Source of the DNA: an uncultured Prevotella sp. | GTDB lineage: Bacteria > Bacteroidota > Bacteroidia > Bacteroidales > Bacteroidaceae | Reading direction: 5' to 3' | NCBI GenBank assembly: GCA_946999045.1 | Contig: CAMQBR010000006.1 | Coordinates: forward strand, 1-64,000 | DNA: 64,000 nt | Part shown: piece after piece, positions 60,896 to 64,000 of the stretch | Layout of the letters: every line of letters begins with the position of its first letter | How positions within the stretch are numbered: the stretch's first letter is position 1 | Position numbers and translations under genes: made by a program | The notes under the pieces: generated by a model | The model's input: only the letters and a program-made list of their open reading frames with translations | Databases searched by the model: none | Told to the model about the DNA's origin: nothing

Positions 60896-61888
60896 ATGGC
60901 TGTTACAATTGCTGATATACAGAAACTTCGTAAAATGACTGGTGCTGGTTTGGCTGATTGCAAGAAAGCATTGACCGAAGCAGAAGGAGATATGGATAAA
61001 GCTGTAGAATTGGTTCGTGAACGTGGTTTGGCTATTGCAGCTAAACGTTCTGACCGTGAGACAGTTAATGGTTGCGTTCTTGTAAAGAGCGTTGATGGAT
61101 TTGCTGCAATGATTGCCTTGAAGTGTGAAACCGACTTCGTTGCTAATGGCAAGGAATTTATTGAGTGCACACAGCAGATTCTTGATGCTGCCATTGCTGC
61201 TAAAGCAAAAAGCATTGACGAGATTCTTGGCTTGACATTAGCTGATGGCAAAGATATTGCTACTACAGTAAAACTCCGTTCTGGTATTACAGGTGAGAAG
61301 ATGGAACTCGATGGTTACAAATTCATTGAGGGAAACAATGTCGAAACCTATAACCATATGAATAAGAATATCTTATGTACCATGGTTCAAACCAATAAGC
61401 CTGCTGTAGAGCAAGCTCATAACATTGCTATGCAAGTAGCTGCTATGAATCCTGTTGCTTTGAATGAGGAAGGTGTTTCTGAAGAGGTTAAAGAGGCAGA
61501 ATACAAGGTTGCTGTTGAGAAGACTAAGGAAGAGCAAATAAACAAGGCTGTTGCTGCTGCTATCAAGAAAGCTGGTTTCAATGCTTATATCGCAGAGAGC
61601 GATGAGCACCTTGAAGAAGGTATTCGCAAAGGTAATATTACTGCAGAGCAAGCTGATGAGATTCGTAAAATTAAATCAGATACTGCAGAACAGAAGATGG
61701 CAAACATGAATGAGAACATGATTCAGAATATTGCTAAGGGACGTATGAACAAGTTCTTCAAGGAGAATTGCTTGTTGAACCAAGAATACATTCAAGATAG
61801 TAAGATGAACGTTGCTGAGTACTTGAAGCAATCTGACAAAGATTTGACAGTTGTTGACTTCAAACGTTTCAGCTTGCGTGCTGAATAA
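60896..61888 (+). CDS. tsf: Translation elongation factor Ts
   Basis: EF-Ts exchanges GDP for GTP on EF-Tu. The N-terminal UBA-like domain shows IQKLRKMTGAGLADCKKAL (about residues 8-26). The conserved core motif CETDFVANGKEF (about 77-88) contains the TDFV contact with EF-Tu. The protein (330 residues) has the two-repeat core seen in Bacteroidetes EF-Ts with a long middle. It follows rpsB, the common bacterial order, with an attenuator-like hairpin between them and a strong terminator behind. Confidence 0.98.
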   Translation: MAVTIADIQKLRKMTGAGLADCKKALTEAEGDMDKAVELVRERGLAIAAKRSDRETVNGCVLVKSVDGFAAMIALKCETDFVANGKEFIECTQQILDAAIAAKAKSIDEILGLTLADGKDIATTVKLRSGITGEKMELDGYKFIEGNNVETYNHMNKNILCTMVQTNKPAVEQAHNIAMQVAAMNPVALNEEGVSEEVKEAEYKVAVEKTKEEQINKAVAAAIKKAGFNAYIAESDEHLEEGIRKGNITAEQADEIRKIKSDTAEQKMANMNENMIQNIAKGRMNKFFKENCLLNQEYIQDSKMNVAEYLKQSDKDLTVVDFKRFSLRAE

Positions 61889-61941
61889 GGGATGCTTTTA
61901 TATGAGAATTACCCTCTCGTTATAACACAGAGCATCAATAC

Positions 61942-61975
61942 AAGAGCCGATAAGTATATCTTATCGGCTCTTTGA
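61942..61975 (+). terminator. Terminator of the rplM-tsf operon
   Basis: A perfect 13-bp stem (AAGAGCCGATAAG at 61942-61954 with 61960-61972) and 5-nt loop, with a short T stretch. It lies 54 bp after tsf. Confidence 0.88.
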
Positions 61976-62640
61976 GATATATAGCCCCCCCACAAGAGGT
62001 AGGTGCGTGATAAACTTACCAACAAGCTCGTGAACCATCTCTGCCAGTTGGTAGCTTAACGTGAGTTAGAAAAGGTAATATAATATAGTAGATATAAGGG
62101 CTTGTGCTCCCTATCTAAAGAAAAGAGTGAGCTAAGTTAGTACAGCAAGGGCGACATAATTGTTAATTCAAAATTATAGTCATTCTCCAAAAATCCCAAA
62201 GGGGATATTCTTTCGATAGGGCAGGGTTATGAGCTTTAGCGAGCTACCTTGTTATTGAGCGCATTGAAAGATAATTTACACTGTAAGCTCGTTCTCTCAT
62301 TGATAATCTTCTCATAAATATAATAATAACGGTATAAAGAAAAATTAATGCTTAAAGCGTAACCATCCTCTACAAAATATAAAGCAGAGTAGTTTTTTTT
62401 GTTTGCAGCCTTACCCTGTTGAGCGAATACCCCTTATGGGAAAGTTAGAGAGTAGTATATAACCAATATGCTTTTATTGTCTGTCAGCCCACTCTTGTTT
62501 GTTTCACCATATCTCTACCACAAAAAGAAATGAATTATCAATTTGCACACAAGAAAGAGTGCTCTCTCTGTGATAACACCAACGGATAAACTATTGTTCG
62601 TTAATATCCAATACCTCCATAAAATCTAAAAATAAAAATT
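61976..62640. other. Long intergenic region upstream of the FAH-family gene
   Basis: About 665 bp, less AT-rich than the other gaps. It holds a C7 tract at 61984-61990 and a 7-bp stem TACCAAC (62017-62023)/GTTGGTA (62047-62053). The fragment GAGCTTTAGCGAGCTACC near 62230 vaguely recalls the repeat's palindrome but lacks its termini. No gene, tRNA or known RNA family was recognised. Confidence 0.45.
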
Positions 62641-63258
62641 ATGAAAATATTTGCTGTAGGAATGAATTACTCGTTACACAATAAAGAATTGTGCGAAACG
62701 TTATCTAGAATAGATGAACCTGTAATTTTTATCAAACCCGACTCGGCTTTGCTCAAAGATCATAAACCATTCTTTATACCTGATGACTTGGGAAGAATAG
62801 AATATGAAGCAGAAGTGGTGGTGAGGATATGTCGCTTGGGAAAAACCATTCCTAAAAGGTTTGCACATCGTTACTATAATGCTGTAACGTTAGGGGTTGA
62901 CTTTACCGCCAGAGAACTGCAAGTAAAGTTAAGACAAAAAGGACTCCCCTGGGAACTCTGCAAGAGTTTTGATGGTGCTGCCACTATTGGCGATTGGGTT
63001 GAGATAGAAAAATATAAAGATATACAGGCTCTGTCTTTTCATCTTGATATCAACAACCAAACCGTTCAACAAGGTTTTACGGGTGATATGTTGTACAAGA
63101 TAGACGAACTGATAGCCTATATCAGTAAGTATTTTACCTTGAAAACAGGTGATATGCTGTTTACAGGCACACCTGTTGGTACAGGAGCTGTGAATATAGA
63201 TGACCACTTGGAAGGGTATTTGGAAGACAGAAAAGTATTAGATTTTCATTGCAAATAG
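62641..63258 (+). CDS. Fumarylacetoacetate hydrolase (FAH) family protein
   Basis: A 205-residue FAH-fold enzyme. Metal-binding acidic residues lie in RIEYEAEVVVRI (about residues 52-63) and the Asp of LGVDFTAREL (about 85-94). The C-terminal active-site strand is GDMLFTGTPVGTGAV (about 171-185), with the typical TGTPxG motif. Family members hydrate, decarboxylate or hydrolyse small oxo-acids (for example acylpyruvases or oxaloacetate decarboxylases); the substrate here is unknown. The porU-like gene follows 27 bp after its stop, so they are probably co-transcribed. Confidence 0.92.
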   Translation: MKIFAVGMNYSLHNKELCETLSRIDEPVIFIKPDSALLKDHKPFFIPDDLGRIEYEAEVVVRICRLGKTIPKRFAHRYYNAVTLGVDFTARELQVKLRQKGLPWELCKSFDGAATIGDWVEIEKYKDIQALSFHLDINNQTVQQGFTGDMLYKIDELIAYISKYFTLKTGDMLFTGTPVGTGAVNIDDHLEGYLEDRKVLDFHCK

Positions 63259-63285
63259 TATTTCAAGTAAATAAGAAATAAAGGA

Positions 63286-64000
63286 GTGCAACGAGAAATA
63301 AAAGTTTTTTTTACATTATGTATCATGTTTTTGAGTCTGCAAGTATCGGCTCAAAAACGTTTTTTTAACTTATCATCAGCGGATGTTAAGATAGATACTA
63401 TGTTGCCTCATTTTACTTGCTCGTTTGATTTAGGCATCCATTATGCCGATTCTGTTTACACTGTTTCTATTCTCTATCCAGAATTTATCAACATGACGTC
63501 TGCCGATATTGCACATTATCAGCGTTTGTCTAGAGCTATATTACCCACCTTGCCCACTCCTAATAAGTCTATCAGTGTTAGTAGGAAAGTAGGATTATTG
63601 CAAGTTGACTTCTGTCCTTTGGTATACCGTAATCACCGTTATCAGAAACTTGTTAGTTTTATGCTGCAGGTAAAGGCCCAGCCTTTGCGCAATATTGCTA
63701 CTCGCAGTGCTATTTCAACACGTGTAGAAAGTACTGATAGGTATGCCGCCCACTCCGTATTATCAAAAGGAAGTTGGGCAAAAATACGAGTTCCTGCCAC
63801 AGGTGTATACCAATTAACTAATAAATTGATAAGGAAAGCAGGCTTTACCGATTTAAAAAAAATAAAAGTTTACGGCTATGGCGGACGGTTACAGAACGAA
63901 AAATTATTGCAGCAAGAACTCATAGAAACCGATGATCTGAAAGAAGTCCCTACCTGCTGGGTAAATGGGAAACGCTTGTTTTACGCATACGGCAGTGTGT
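63286..64000 (+). CDS. porU: PorU-like type IX secretion sortase, N-terminal part (runs off the window)
   Basis: An open frame continues to the window end without a stop (238 codons visible). The best start is a GTG at 63286 with AAAGGA directly before it, followed by a signal peptide (REIKVFFTLCIMFLSLQVSA). The only nearby in-frame ATG (63325) would cut off most of that signal. After about 150 residues comes SWAKIRVPATGVYQLTNKLI and KIKVYGYGGRLQNE, the pattern seen in the N-terminal region of PorU, the C25-like sortase that removes T9SS signal domains and attaches cargo to the surface. The catalytic domain lies outside the window, so activity cannot be judged. Confidence 0.8.
   Translation, partial: MQREIKVFFTLCIMFLSLQVSAQKRFFNLSSADVKIDTMLPHFTCSFDLGIHYADSVYTVSILYPEFINMTSADIAHYQRLSRAILPTLPTPNKSISVSRKVGLLQVDFCPLVYRNHRYQKLVSFMLQVKAQPLRNIATRSAISTRVESTDRYAAHSVLSKGSWAKIRVPATGVYQLTNKLIRKAGFTDLKKIKVYGYGGRLQNEKLLQQELIETDDLKEVPTCWVNGKRLFYAYGSV

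Noticed and set aside
62220..62245. Ninth copy of the dispersed repeat
   Set aside because: Only a palindrome-like fragment (TAGCGAGCTACC) is shared; the terminal inverted repeats and internal strings are missing.

Overview
The window is chromosomal DNA from a member of the Bacteroidetes, most likely a Prevotella-type Bacteroidales. Four things support this: a SusC/SusD pair, Bacteroidetes-type promoters (TTTG, about 19 bp, TAnnTTTG), a b558-type fumarate reductase, and the start of a type IX secretion PorU-like gene at the right edge. The DNA is AT-rich by eye. Most genes are conserved housekeeping genes separated by unusually long, repeat-containing intergenic regions. No rRNA, tRNA, CRISPR array or transposase was recognised. 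Species-level naming is inference.

Layout. 1-8.4 kb: a minus-strand run mnmG-apt-uvrC-(two hypotheticals)-dtd-mazG-like-deoC, with two parS-like 16-mers around apt. 8.7-13 kb: fumarate reductase frdC-frdA-frdB, split between frdA and frdB by a decayed four-helix-bundle gene flanked by inverted GTTGAC-type arrays. 13.8-18.1 kb: LolE-type permease, rbfA, an acyltransferase-3 membrane protein, an O-methyltransferase and aroQ. 18.2-22.8 kb: xerD, a LysR regulator with a YeiH-type exporter, and a frameshifted C5-cytosine methyltransferase. 22.8-31 kb: PfkB kinase, DEAD-box helicase, secreted M16 peptidase and secreted C1 (PepC-like) peptidase. 31.3-36.3 kb: metK-DUF4271-hemD-rnpA-yidD-tyrS. 36.7-43.3 kb: THUMP-like methyltransferase, a small 70-residue protein coupled to a large fimbrillin/FISUMP-like lipoprotein, and a GNAT protein. 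43.6-49.4 kb: parE, a C-terminal processing protease, then ybeY, coaD and ruvB on the minus strand. 49.5-57.8 kb: a heavy-metal P-type ATPase and a SusC-SusD-discoidin lipoprotein operon. 58.6-61.9 kb: rplM-rpsI-rpsB-tsf with structured leaders. 62.6-64 kb: an FAH-family protein and the 5' part of a porU-like gene.

The strongest unexplained signal is a dispersed, transposase-less repeat of about 190-260 bp (a MITE-like element). It has roughly 20-bp terminal inverted repeats built on GGTTCTATAAATTA and a central palindrome (GTGTAG-4 nt-CTACAC) whose stem shows compensatory changes between copies. At least eight loci carry it (1461, 15612, 29339, 36567, 43353, 51408, 51651, 57815). Several copies start within 0-5 bp of a stop codon, and two inverted copies bracket the SusCD operon. 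Other points worth following are the parS-like pair, the insertion into the frd operon, the frameshifted methyltransferase, the coupled small protein and lipoprotein, and the repeat-containing rplM leader.

Motif, start-codon and hairpin statements come from reading the sequence. Family functions are established knowledge. No database search or folding calculation was run.
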